Positions 28,390 to 37,972 of a stretch of DNA of 64,000 nucleotides are shown piece after piece (within the stretch, counting starts at the first letter, position 1; the number at the start of each line of letters is the position of its first letter). The position numbers and the translations under genes are program-made. The notes below the pieces were generated by a model. It made no database searches, had not been told where the DNA came from, and saw only the letters and a program-made list of their open reading frames with translations. Origin of the DNA: Haliscomenobacter sp. (GTDB lineage: Bacteria > Bacteroidota > Bacteroidia > Chitinophagales > Saprospiraceae); assembly GCF_016718685.1 (NCBI RefSeq), contig NZ_JADKCX010000022.1, positions 1-64,000 of the forward strand, read 5' to 3'.

Positions 28390-29313
28390 TCAATACTCTT
28401 CATACCAACTAAATTTTTCCTGTACGATCATTGATTTTTCAACACGCATGTAATCCAGAAAAGATCCGGCAACTGGGGAATGTTTTTTCCCCTTTAGCCA
28501 GATCAGGCTCCAGTTTGTCTTGATGGGCAACCCCGGAATAGGAATAATTTGTAGTTGATGATTGTACAATTCATTTTTGATGCCAATCAAGGGCATGATT
28601 GAGTAACCAAGACCTGCCAGTACCGCTTGTTTCACCGCTTCATTGGAGGTGAGTTCCATTTTTTTCAAAACGGCAATGTTGTTTTGTTCGATGTAGTTTT
28701 CCATGGTTTGTCTGGTGCCTGATCCCTTTTCCCGAAAAATCAGCGGCAGATTTTTAAAAATCGATTTTGCACTGATGGATTGATCAAATTTCTGCTCGGC
28801 ATTGCCCACCAGATACAATTTATTTTGTAGCAAATCCAAATGCTCAATGTTGAGGGTAGTGGGTAAAATAGAAACCAGCGAAAAATCGACCTCATTGTTT
28901 TCCAAACTTTCAATGACCCGGTTTTTGTTGGTTACATCCATCTGTAATTCTATTCCTGCATGCTGCTTGATGAAGTCAGAGAGAAAATAAGGCATGACGT
29001 ACTTTCCGGTTGAAACTACGGAAATCTTTAAGCGCCCCGTCAACTGGCCTTTGTATGCCATTGTTTTGTAATTGATTGCGTTAACCTGGTTCAAAATATT
29101 CTCGGCGGCAATCGCAATCTCCCTGCCAAAATCGGTAATGTACAGTTTACGACCAACTACCTCTGTCAAAGGAATATCGAACTGATCCTGAAAATTTTTT
29201 AGCTGAATCGACACCGCAGGTTGGGTCAAATGCAAATCCGCTGCTGCTTTGGTTACACTCTCTGTTTTGACAATTTTCAGAAAGATCTGAAGCTGATTCA
29301 AGGTAAAATTCAT
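28390..29313 (-). CDS. LysR-family transcriptional regulator (CbbR/CysB-like)
   Basis: 307 residues. The N-terminal winged helix-turn-helix (LNQLQIFLKIVKTESVTKAA, LTQPAVSIQLKNFQ) is typical; the rest is a periplasmic-binding-like effector domain. It is divergent from the isocitrate dehydrogenase gene with 90 bases between starts, the usual layout for a LysR protein controlling its neighbour. The effector is unknown. A palindrome TAAATATATTTA (29313-29324) overlaps its own start codon and may allow autoregulation. Confidence 0.88.
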   Translation of the reverse strand: MNFTLNQLQIFLKIVKTESVTKAAADLHLTQPAVSIQLKNFQDQFDIPLTEVVGRKLYITDFGREIAIAAENILNQVNAINYKTMAYKGQLTGRLKISVVSTGKYVMPYFLSDFIKQHAGIELQMDVTNKNRVIESLENNEVDFSLVSILPTTLNIEHLDLLQNKLYLVGNAEQKFDQSISAKSIFKNLPLIFREKGSGTRQTMENYIEQNNIAVLKKMELTSNEAVKQAVLAGLGYSIMPLIGIKNELYNHQLQIIPIPGLPIKTNWSLIWLKGKKHSPVAGSFLDYMRVEKSMIVQEKFSWYEEY

Positions 29314-29337
29314 AAATATATTTAATGGATTTCATTA

Positions 29338-29345
29338 CAAAGATA
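29338..29345 (-). promoter_or_regulatory. -7 element TATCTTTG for the LysR gene
   Basis: Exact TAnnTTTG match on the minus strand, 25 bases before ATG 29313. A promoter of this type for the divergent isocitrate dehydrogenase gene is not visible, so it may depend on activation. Confidence 0.55.
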
Positions 29346-29403
29346 AATAAAAACTTATAGAAAAGAATCTCCAATTTTGCTGCGTCAAACAAAAAACGAC
29401 ACC

Positions 29404-30840
29404 ATGACAAAAATAACCGTAGCAAAAGGTGATGGCATTGGTCCAGAAATAATGGACGCAACCCTTGACATCATTTTGGCCGCAGGTGCCAAAATTGAAA
29501 TTGAAGAAATTGAAGTTGGCGAAAAAGTTTATCTACAAGGCAACACCTCTGGCATCAGTACCGATTCCTGGGAAATTATTCGCCGGAATAAAGTATTTCT
29601 TAAAGCTCCGATTACTACTCCCCAAGGTGGTGGCTACAAAAGTCTGAATGTCACAACCCGCAAATTTCTGGGGCTTTACGCCAATGTTCGCCCATGTAAA
29701 AGCCTGAGTCCGTTTGTGCAAACCAAACACCCGATCATGGACATTGTCATCATTCGGGAAAATGAAGAAGATTTATATGCGGGAATTGAACACCAGCAAA
29801 CCGATGAAGTGGTGCAGTGCCTAAAGTTGATCAGTCGGCCAGGTTGTGAAAAAATAGTCCGCTATGCTTTTGAATACGCCCGGCAATATGGCCGTAAAAA
29901 GGTGACCTGTTTTACCAAAGACAACATCATGAAGCAAACCGATGGTTTGTTTCACCAGGTTTTTGACGAAATAGCCCGCGAATATCCCGAAATCGAAAAT
30001 GAACACTGGATCATCGATATTGGTGCAGCAAAGATGGCAGATACGCCTGAGGCATTTGATGTCATCGTGATGCCCAACCTTTATGGAGATGTTTTGTCAG
30101 ACGTGGCAGCACAGATTGCGGGTTCAGTAGGGCTGGCAGGTTCAGCCAATATTGGTGAAGAATGTGCCATGTTTGAAGCCATTCACGGATCAGCCCCCCG
30201 TCGGGCCGGGCAAAACCTGGCCAACCCCTCCGGGCTATTACAGGGCGCCTTGATGATGCTGACGCACATTGGTCAAAGCGCGGTTGCCGAAAAAGTACAG
30301 AATGCCTGGTTAAAAACCATCGAAGCGGGTATACATACCTACGACATTTATAAAGAAGGAACAAGCAAGCAAAAAGTCGGGACAAAGGAATTTGCAAAAG
30401 CTGTTATCGCCAATTTGGGCAATAAACCGAACATGCTGAAGTCCGTTTCCTACGCCAAAAACACCACTTTAAATTTACCCAAGTACCAACGCAGACCAGC
30501 CGCGCAAAAGGCATTGGTCGGCGTAGATGTATTCGTGCACTGGGCAGGAAACAATCCGGACCATCTGGCGGAAATGGTTAAAAAAATCGAAAATAAAAAT
30601 GTCAAATTGTCGATGATCACCAACCGCGGTATTAAGGTATATCCGGATGGGTTCAAAGAAACTTTTTGTACCGATCACTGGCGCTGTCGTTTCAAACCAG
30701 CTGACAACAAAACCATCAGCAAGAACGACATCATTGAGGTGTTGTCTAATGCGATGGTTGAAAACATCGACGCCATCAAAACTGAAAACTTGTATTCTTT
30801 TGATGGCAAAGATGGCTATTCATTAGGTCAAGGTCAATGA
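29404..30840 (+). CDS. icd: NADP-dependent isocitrate dehydrogenase with C-terminal extension
   Basis: 478 residues from ATG 29404 (MTKITVAKGDGIGPEIM). The isopropylmalate/isocitrate dehydrogenase fold is clear: substrate loop around FVQTKHPIMDIVIIRENEED; metal-binding DVIVMPNLYGDVLSD; adenine site FEAIHGSAPRRAGQ. About 140 residues follow the core, the extended form seen in Thermus/Rickettsia-type IDHs. It oxidises isocitrate to 2-oxoglutarate and CO2. The next gene, 31 bases downstream, encodes a carbonic-anhydrase-like protein. A divergent LysR gene may regulate it. Confidence 0.9.
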   Translation: MTKITVAKGDGIGPEIMDATLDIILAAGAKIEIEEIEVGEKVYLQGNTSGISTDSWEIIRRNKVFLKAPITTPQGGGYKSLNVTTRKFLGLYANVRPCKSLSPFVQTKHPIMDIVIIRENEEDLYAGIEHQQTDEVVQCLKLISRPGCEKIVRYAFEYARQYGRKKVTCFTKDNIMKQTDGLFHQVFDEIAREYPEIENEHWIIDIGAAKMADTPEAFDVIVMPNLYGDVLSDVAAQIAGSVGLAGSANIGEECAMFEAIHGSAPRRAGQNLANPSGLLQGALMMLTHIGQSAVAEKVQNAWLKTIEAGIHTYDIYKEGTSKQKVGTKEFAKAVIANLGNKPNMLKSVSYAKNTTLNLPKYQRRPAAQKALVGVDVFVHWAGNNPDHLAEMVKKIENKNVKLSMITNRGIKVYPDGFKETFCTDHWRCRFKPADNKTISKNDIIEVLSNAMVENIDAIKTENLYSFDGKDGYSLGQGQ

Positions 30841-30871
30841 TTGCTTAACCCGCGCTAAAAGCCACCACAAG

Positions 30872-31435
30872 ATGTCGACTTTGGAAGCCTTTAATCCAGC
30901 GATGCTGCCCCTTGAAAAACACCCGGGAACCTCAGACTTAGCCAGTCGTAATCTATCCCAGACCACAAACAACAAACTATTTCTCGTCTGCCCTTTTTCC
31001 GGACTGGAACCATTCATTCGGGAAAAATATGGCAACAACGTTTATTTTCTTACGGTATTGGGTACTCACTTTCAGGCTGATGAAGCCGGTTACGTAAAAA
31101 AAGTTGCCGATTTTATCCTGCGGGAAGATATCAAAGAACTCTATGTAGTGAATGATATCTCCTGCAGGTTCATCAACAAAACCTTAAAAAGAGAGCCGGG
31201 TTTTGGAACAAAGGTAGAGTATCTGCTCAAGCAAATTTACATTGAAAATTATCTCAAGGTAAGGCAGAACAATGATCTTCGAGAACAGCAAGTAAAACTT
31301 GCCTCACTCAATGTATACCGGCAAATGCATGTATTGCTACACCACAAAGTATTGTCCCGGCTACGCCTAAAGCACAATATTACCATCCACGGTGTGGTGA
31401 CCAGCAAGGAAACCAATCAGATGATAATGATCTAG
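30872..31435 (+). CDS. Degenerate beta-carbonic-anhydrase-like protein
   Basis: 187 residues; I do not recognise it with certainty. Its order of motifs follows a beta-carbonic anhydrase: LFLVCPFSG at the first zinc-cysteine site, NVYFLTVLG where the RNAGN strand falls, ELYVVNDISCRF at the GHxxCG site, then SLNVYRQMHVLLHHKV and ITIHGVVTS at the C-terminus. One Cys remains at each site, but the Asp-Arg dyad and the zinc His are lost, so classical hydratase activity is unlikely. Co-transcribed with isocitrate dehydrogenase, a CO2 producer, which may be meaningful or coincidental. A profile comparison is decisive. Confidence 0.5.
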   Translation: MSTLEAFNPAMLPLEKHPGTSDLASRNLSQTTNNKLFLVCPFSGLEPFIREKYGNNVYFLTVLGTHFQADEAGYVKKVADFILREDIKELYVVNDISCRFINKTLKREPGFGTKVEYLLKQIYIENYLKVRQNNDLREQQVKLASLNVYRQMHVLLHHKVLSRLRLKHNITIHGVVTSKETNQMIMI

Positions 31436-31479
31436 TAAGCTACTTTCTGCTGTTTATTGTATTTTAAAGCTGATATTGG

Positions 31480-31520
31480 GTTGCGGATGCCATCGGGTGC
31501 TCGCAACTTTTTTTATTTTA
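31480..31520 (+). terminator. Intrinsic terminator after the IDH operon
   Basis: GTTGCG (31480-31485) pairs with CGCAAC (31502-31507), directly followed by a T7 run and more T-rich sequence. It is about 45 bases after the stop of the carbonic-anhydrase-like gene. Confidence 0.7.
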
Positions 31521-31640
31521 TTTTGTCATTACTTATGTGTGAATTAAAAATTTTTTTTTGTTTTTTTTGGTGGGTGGTTATAAAAAAATGAAGCTTTGTC
31601 TTTCCCAAACGGGATCGTTCATCCAAAATATCGCTTACCC

Positions 31641-32183
31641 ATGACACCCAACAACCGCAAAGTCATCCTCTACATCGCCATGAGCCTCGATGGCTACATT
31701 GCCAACGACAACGACGGACTTGAATTTTTGTCCATTGTAGAGCAAAAAGGAGAGGATTATGGCTACAACAAATTTGTTACAACCGTCGATACCGTCATCA
31801 TGGGTCGCAGAACCTACGACAAAGTGCTGTCGATGGGTGTTGAATACCCTGACAATGGCAACCCGGTCTACATCCTCACCCGTACCGAGCGCCCCGACAA
31901 GGGTTCGATTAAGTTTTACACGGGGGATTTAAAAGAACTGGTGTTCAAATTAAAAAGTGAACCGGGCAAAAACATCTACTGTGACGGTGGCGGCGAAGTG
32001 GTCAATGCCTTGTTGCAAGACGAATTGATTGATGAGCTCATCATCTCCATCATCCCCATTCTGGTGGGTCGGGGTGTGCCGCTGTTTAAAAATGGGCGGC
32101 CCGAGCAAAAACTGAAGCTCGTGAGCAGCAAGGCTTTTGATAAAGGTTTGGTGCAGTTGCATTACGTCAAAATCGAAGAATAG
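31641..32183 (+). CDS. Dihydrofolate reductase-like (RibD C-terminal domain) protein
   Basis: 180 residues from ATG 31641 (MTPNNRKVILYIAMSLDGYIA); the longer reading from 31596 lacks a good start. SLDGYIA, MGRRTYDK and YCDGGGEVVNALLQ are the signatures of the YyaP/YwjB-type reductase family, NAD(P)H-binding proteins related to the RibD reductase domain. The physiological substrate is unknown. It stands alone after the terminator of the IDH operon and is convergent with the PFOR gene across a composite palindrome. Confidence 0.88.
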   Translation: MTPNNRKVILYIAMSLDGYIANDNDGLEFLSIVEQKGEDYGYNKFVTTVDTVIMGRRTYDKVLSMGVEYPDNGNPVYILTRTERPDKGSIKFYTGDLKELVFKLKSEPGKNIYCDGGGEVVNALLQDELIDELIISIIPILVGRGVPLFKNGRPEQKLKLVSSKAFDKGLVQLHYVKIEE

Positions 32184-32206
32184 GCGCTTGATAGAATTCG
32201 AAGCAC

Positions 32207-32310
32207 CCCGACTTTGTCGGGATTATGTTTTATATTTTAGCTGCAGATCGCGCAGATTTCCGCAGATTTTTTTGAAAAGAAAAATCTGCGGAAATCTGCG
32301 CGATCTGCGG
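32207..32310. repeat. Composite intergenic palindrome, copy 2 (inverted)
   Basis: CCCGAC-TTT-GTCGGG (32207-32221), an A/T-rich linker, and a perfect 29-bp stem built of CGCAGATTT words (about 32243-32271 with 32280-32308). Order and orientation are the reverse of the element at 3366-3471, including the A/T linker and the GTGC flank on the CCCGAC hairpin. Confidence 0.85.
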
Positions 32311-32321
32311 GCTGAAATCCC

Positions 32322-35300
32322 CTACGCCATCGGCTGAAACGCCTCCGCCTTCCAACTCGCCATGTTCTCGTAATTCTGCCAGCGCAAATCCACAATTTCC
32401 TGTGCCAATTGCATCAAATATACCGCTTCCGTAGGGTTGGTGCGCAACAAATCTTTGTAACGCAGTTCCCGGTAAGCATACTCCGTGAGCGGAATGGTAG
32501 GCCGTGGTGAATCTAGCACAAAAGGATTTTTCTTCGCCTTGCGCAACATCGGATTGTACCGAATGAGTGGCCAATAACCCGAAGCAACCGCCATATTTTG
32601 CTGATCCATCCCTTTTTCCATGTCAATGCCGTGGGCAATGCAGTGGCTGTAGGCCAGGATCAGGGAAGGGCCAGGGTAGGCTTCGGCTTCGCGCAGCGCC
32701 AACAAGGTTTGTTGTGGATTGGCTCCCATCGCAATTTGTGCCACGTACACGTTGCCGTAAGAAATGGCTTGCATGGCGAGGTCTTTTTTACCCACCCGTT
32801 TACCCGCTGCCGCAAACTTGGCCGTAGCAGCGGTAGGTGTAGCCTTTGACATTTGTCCACCCGTATTGGAATACACCTCGGTATCGAGCACCAACACATT
32901 GATGTCTTTGCCGCTGGCCATTGCGTGGTCAAGTCCGGAGGAGCCAATATCATAAGCCCAACCATCGCCCCCCACCAACCAGACGCTGCGGCGCAGGAAG
33001 TATTCACTGATCGAACGCAAATGCTCAGCATCGGGGTGTTTTACCTGGGCCAGTAGTGCATTCAAGTGTTCAACCCGCGCCCGCTGGATCGCCAGGTCTG
33101 ATTCAGTTTTTTGTTTGGCATTGAGGATGTCTTCCAGCAGTTGAGCATCCACTTTTCCTGCAGACGCGAAAGCAATTCCAGGCCATTTCCACGTGTTTGT
33201 CTACCGAAATGCGCATACCCAAGCCAAATTCGGCATTGTCTTCAAAAGTGAATTTGACCAGGCCGGGCCGCGTCCTTCAGCATTAGTGGTCCAGGGCGTA
33301 GTGGGCAGGTTGCCTCCGTAAATGGAAGAACAACCCGTAGCATTAGCAATGATCAGGCGGTCGCCAAACAATTGCGACAGGGTGCGCAAATAAGGCGTTT
33401 CGCCACAACCCGCACAAGCGCCCGAAAACTCAAAAAGTGGTTCCAAAAACTGTACACCGCGTACCAAAGAATAATCAATTTTGGTGCGGTCGTTGAGTGG
33501 CATCGATTCAAAGAAGTGGATGTTTTCTTTTTCGCGCTCCAATACAGGAGCTTTGGCCGCCATGTTGATGGCCTTGCGCTCTGCATCCGCGGGATCGTGG
33601 GCAGGACAAGCCTCTACACAGAGGTTGCAGCCCGTACAGTCTTCTACGTACACTTGCAAGGTATACCGCGTTTCCGGGAAACCTCGGGCATTGATCGGTG
33701 CAGAAGGGAAGCCTTCGGGCGCTTGTTGCAGGTGTTCTTCGTGGTAAAACTTGGAACGAATCACACTGTGTGGGCAGACAAAACTACAATTCCCGCACTG
33801 GATACACAGATCGGGTTCCCAAAGCGGAATCAAATCAGAAATGTTGCGTTTTTCCCATTTGGTGGTGCCACTGGGGTAGGTTCCATCCACGGGAATTGCA
33901 CTGACGGGTAGATCGTCGCCATGTCCATCCATCATCATGGCCGTTACATTGCGCACAAAACTGGGTGCCTGGCTGGAAACAATTTCTGGGAAAGTATTTT
34001 GCAGGCTGACCCTGGTTTTTGCAGTCACCTCATGCAGGTGCAACAAGGTTGAATCAACGGCCAGGTAGTTTTGTTTGACCACTGCCTCACCTTTTTTACT
34101 GTAGGTCTTCTTGATCGCGTGTTTGATTTCGGCGATGGCTTCTTCACGTGGCAGTACGCCTGAGAGCGCAAAAAGCAAACCTGCATGATCGTGTTGATCC
34201 GGTTGCCCATGCCAACTTCTTCCGCTACTTTGGAAGCGTCGATGACGTAAAAGCGGATATTTTTAGCGATGATGTCCTGTTGTACTGGCGTGGGTAATTG
34301 TTCCCATATTTCGTCCTGATCGTAGGGGCTGTTGAGCAGAAAGGTTGCGCCGGGTTTGGCGTAGCGCAGCATATCAACTTTTTGGACAAAATTGAATTTG
34401 TGGCAAGCCAAAAAATCGGCCTTCTGAACCAGGTAAGGCGACTTGATCGGATTTTTGCCAAAACGCAAGTGGGAAACCGTCTGCGAACCCGATTTTTTAG
34501 AATCGTATACAAAATAGCCCTGCGCAAACAGATTGGTGTTTTCCCCAATGATTTTGATGCTGTTTTTGTTGGCTCCAACTGTTCCGTCGGCACCAAGTGC
34601 AAAAAAACAGGGCCTGGGTCAAATCTTGGTCCTCCAATTCAAACTCGGTATAGTCCAAACTACTGCCAGAGACGTCGTCGTTGATGCCGATGGTGAAGTG
34701 GTTTTTGGGCTGTTCTTTCTTCATTTCGTCAAAAATGGCTTTCACCATAGCCGGGGTAAATTCCTTTGCTGGATAAGCCGTAACGACCACCAATCACCAG
34801 GGGGATTTGAGTGATCAAACCCTCGGTCAACCCTTCTACCAAGGAAGTGATTACATCCTGGTACAATGGTTCACCCGCCGCGCCGGGTTCCTTGCAACGG
34901 TCAAGGACGGCCAGTTTACGGGTAGTTTTGGGCAGTGCGGCCAGGAGGTGTTGCATCGAAAATGGCCGAAACAAATGCACTTGTACCACGCCGATTTTTT
35001 CGCCTTTTTCTTGTAAAAATTTACAGGTTTCAATAGCCGTTTGAGATCCGGAACCCATCAGCAAAATGACCCGCTCGGCGTCTGCTGCACCAAAATATTC
35101 GAAGAGTTGGTACTGCCGTCCAGTGAAGGCGGCAAACTTATCCATGGCACCCTGCACAATTTCCGGGGTACGGGCATAATAAGGGTTGACGGTTTCGCTC
35201 CCTGAAAATAAACATCCGGGTTTTGAGCCGTACCACGCACAAAGGGGCGCTCGGGACTTAAACCACGCTGGCGGTGCGCAATGACGTCTTTTTCGTCAAT

Positions 35301-35888
35301 CATGCCCAGGATGGTTGCATCCGGGATCAGGCTGATTTTATTGACTTCGTGGGAAGTACGGAAGCCGTCAAAAAAATGTAAAAAGGGCAATCGCGCCTTC
35401 AAAGTCGCCGCCTGGGAGATCAAAGCCATGTCGTGCGCCTCTTGTACCGAAGCTGAACACAACATGGCAAAACCTGTACTGCGCGCAGCCATCACGTCGC
35501 TGTGGTCGCCAAAAATGGACAAGGCTTGCGCCGCGAGGGAACGTGCTGCCACGTGGAATACCGCGCTGGTCAGTTCTCCGGCGATTTTGTACATGTTGGG
35601 CAACATGAGCATCAAACCTTGCGATGCGGTGAAGGTGGTGGTCAAAGCGCCTGTTTGCAAAGCGCCGTGGACTGCACCAGCAGCGCCACCTTCACTTTGC
35701 ATTTCGATCACCTCGGGTACGTGGCCCCAGATGTTTTTGGTTTTTTGGGCCGACCACTCATCGGCCAATTCGGCCATGGTGGAGGAAGGTGTAATGGGAT
35801 AAATGGCGCAGACCTCGTTGACGCGGTAGGCGATGTAGGCGGTTGCCTCGTTGCCATCGATGGTTACTTGTATGGTTGATTTTGACAT
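32322..35888 (-). CDS. nifJ: Pyruvate:ferredoxin (flavodoxin) oxidoreductase (seven frameshifts)
   Basis: About 1,190 residues, the single-chain form. It converts pyruvate and CoA to acetyl-CoA and CO2, reducing ferredoxin. Visible in order: domain I (YPITPSSTMAELADEW), CoA/transketolase-like domain, two 4Fe-4S clusters (CIQCGNCSFVCP, CTGCNLCVEACP), C-terminal TPP site (GACAGCGETPY, GGDGWAYDIG, YSNTGGQMSK). Breaks lie near 35200, 34763, the A7 run 34601-34607, A5 at 34170-34174, A4 at 33244-33247, about 33180 and about 33157. Each single-base repair restores family sequence, e.g. AWSNSLFEDNAEFGLGMR. Error is the simplest explanation, though seven shifts in 3.6 kb is heavy. Follows the GltD-like gene in the same direction. 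Confidence 0.9.
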
Positions 35889-35952
35889 GATTTTGCAGAT
35901 TAATCAGTTTGAAAAGCGACAACATTGAGGCATAACCTCTATCGTGTCTCTT

Positions 35953-36029
35953 GGTGTCTAAGGTTTCTAAGGTGGTAAAAAAAGTCCTTTACGGCAGTTT
36001 TTTTCACCACCTTAGAAACCTAAGGCACC
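35953..36029. repeat. Palindrome between the GltD-like and nifJ genes
   Basis: GGTGTCTAAGGTTTCTAAGGTGGT (arm from 35953) and ACCACCTTAGAAACCTAAGGCACC (to 36029) pair with one mismatch, and are built of CTAAGGT words. The loop carries A7 and T7 runs. A related stem word (CACCACCT.AGAAACCTTAG) occurs at 46785-46804. Confidence 0.85.
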
Positions 36030-36033
36030 TAAG

Positions 36034-37683
36034 TTATGCGGGTACAGGCGCTGAATTTTCATCTACCATCTCGATGGCATGACACGGGCATTGCTCAAAA
36101 CACACCGCACAACCCGTGCACAGCGTCAAATCAAAGCGATAGCGATTGCCTTTCCCCAATTTGATCACCGCCTCTTCCGGGCATGCACCGTAGCAGCCGT
36201 CGCATTCAAAACAATTGCCGCAAGACAAACAGCGCTGGGCTTCAAAACGGGCAGCTTTTTCAGAAAGCCCACCCAATACCTCACGAAAATCCTGTACTCT
36301 TACTGCTTCTTCAACTTGTGGTTGGGGGCGTTGTGGGGCAAAAGTCTGGTACCATATGTGCAGGCGTTCAAATCCCACCAAAGGGTGTTTGGGCGCTTTT
36401 TGATAAGTTGTTTCACGCAAAAAAGCATCGATGTACCGGGCAGCTTTTTTGCCATGGCCTACGGCAATGGTCACGGTACGTTCGCTGGGCACCATGTCCC
36501 CTCCAGCAAAGATGCCGCGTGATCCGGTCATCATGTCAGAGCCCACCACTACCCTACCGTCGTTGTCAAAAGCAATACCAGGAATGTTTTTCAGGAAAGA
36601 TATGTCGCTGTCTTGCCCTAAAGCGAGGATCAGCGCATCCGCTTCCAGGATTTCAAATTCACCGGTACCTTCGGGTTTCCCTGCTTCATTCACCCGCATA
36701 ATTTCCACGGTGATCTGCTGCTCGTTGATTTCTTTGATGGTGCGCAGCCAGTTGATTTTCACCCCTTCGGCCAGTGCTTCATCGGCTTCAAACTGGTGGG
36801 CGGGCATGTGCTCGCGGTCGCGGCGGTAAATGATCAGGGGTTCGTAACCCAGGCGTTTGGCCACCCGTGCGGCGTCCATGGCGGTATTGCCACCGCCGTA
36901 TACTGCTATTTTACGGCCCAGTTTGGGCGCTTGTCCGGCTTCGGTATCTTTCAAAAAGGTGAGGGCATCCAGGATTTGTCCGGCATCGCGGGAAGGAATG
37001 TCGATTTTTTTGGACAAATGTGCACCAATGGCGATGAACACGGCATCAAAACCACCCGCGTTTTTTTCTTCCAATACATTGTTCACTTTGTGGTTGAGCG
37101 TCACTTTGATCCCACCCATATCGATGATGCGCTGGATTTCGGAATCGAGCACTTTGCGTGGCAACCGGTAAGGCGGAATGCCGAAGTGCATCATGCCGCC
37201 CAAAAGTGGACCCGCTTCACGAATCTCGACTTCATGTCCGGCCCGACGCAGGTGATAAGCCGCTGAAATACCACTGGGGCCACCACCTACAATGAGTACT
37301 TTTTTGCCCGATGAAGTGGGTGCTACCTCAATTTGCCAGCCTTCTTCCAGGGCTTTGTCGCCCAAAAAGCGCTCAATGGCGTGGATGCTGACGGGGGTAT
37401 CGATTTGCGCACGGTTGCAATGATCTTCACAAGGGTGGTAACACACCCGACCGTGTACGGCGGGCAAGGGGTTTTCTTCCACCAGTTTTTGCCAGGCCGC
37501 TGCATAATTTCCTTCTTGCGCCAAGCCCAGCCAGGCCTGGATATTTTCACCGGCAGGACAGGCGTTGTTGCATGGCGGCAATAGATCTACGTATTGTGGA
37601 ATCTTGGAGCGCAGTGCCCCGGTACCTTCGCCATGCGACTGGAGGTCGGAGGGTTGGGCAAGGTCTTGGTTTTGCATTGGCAT
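36034..37683 (-). CDS. GltD-like NAD(P)H flavoprotein with C-terminal ferredoxin domain
   Basis: 549 residues. The N-terminal cysteine-rich helical domain (CNNACPAGENIQAWL, CYHPCEDHCNRA) and an FAD site (VLIVGGGPSGISAAYHLRRAGH) are those of glutamate-synthase small-subunit/NfnB-type proteins. The NAD(P)H site is IAVYGGGNTAMDAARVAKRLG. The C-terminus adds CLSCGNCFECDGCYGACPEEA and CTGCAVCFEQCP, two 4Fe-4S clusters. No glutamate-synthase large subunit is nearby. With nifJ 145 bases downstream in the same direction, the likely role is moving electrons between PFOR-reduced ferredoxin and NAD(P)H. ATG 37683 or 37677 is possible as start. Confidence 0.88.
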   Translation of the reverse strand: MPMQNQDLAQPSDLQSHGEGTGALRSKIPQYVDLLPPCNNACPAGENIQAWLGLAQEGNYAAAWQKLVEENPLPAVHGRVCYHPCEDHCNRAQIDTPVSIHAIERFLGDKALEEGWQIEVAPTSSGKKVLIVGGGPSGISAAYHLRRAGHEVEIREAGPLLGGMMHFGIPPYRLPRKVLDSEIQRIIDMGGIKVTLNHKVNNVLEEKNAGGFDAVFIAIGAHLSKKIDIPSRDAGQILDALTFLKDTEAGQAPKLGRKIAVYGGGNTAMDAARVAKRLGYEPLIIYRRDREHMPAHQFEADEALAEGVKINWLRTIKEINEQQITVEIMRVNEAGKPEGTGEFEILEADALILALGQDSDISFLKNIPGIAFDNDGRVVVGSDMMTGSRGIFAGGDMVPSERTVTIAVGHGKKAARYIDAFLRETTYQKAPKHPLVGFERLHIWYQTFAPQRPQPQVEEAVRVQDFREVLGGLSEKAARFEAQRCLSCGNCFECDGCYGACPEEAVIKLGKGNRYRFDLTLCTGCAVCFEQCPCHAIEMVDENSAPVPA

Positions 37684-37972
37684 GGCCTGGTGCTTGTGGT
37701 GATGAAATAGGGGTTGGTAGCGTTGGTGGAGGTTTCAATCCAGGGCCTAAGATCCTGGTATTTGGAGGGGGTAGAAATGACGAAGGTCAGTGGGGAGGGG
37801 TGATCTTGTGTGTGTGGGCAATGAATAAGGTCTTTGTGATCGGATGAGTATTTTTTTTGTTTATTTAATTTTTAAATAGTCGGATTTTTTTAACTGAGTA
37901 AAAAACAGCTTCGACCTGAAATTAACACGGACGTTGAACCATGATGGTTTATTGCTGCATTTTTTCTTTCTT
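37684..37972. other. Intergenic region upstream of the GltD-like/nifJ operon
   Basis: 289 bases without a gene. It must hold the promoter for the minus-strand operon, but I find no exact TAnnTTTG box in it. There is a G-rich stretch at 37705-37800 and an A/T-rich stretch at 37850-37890. No tRNA-like or repeat structure is seen. Confidence 0.5.
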
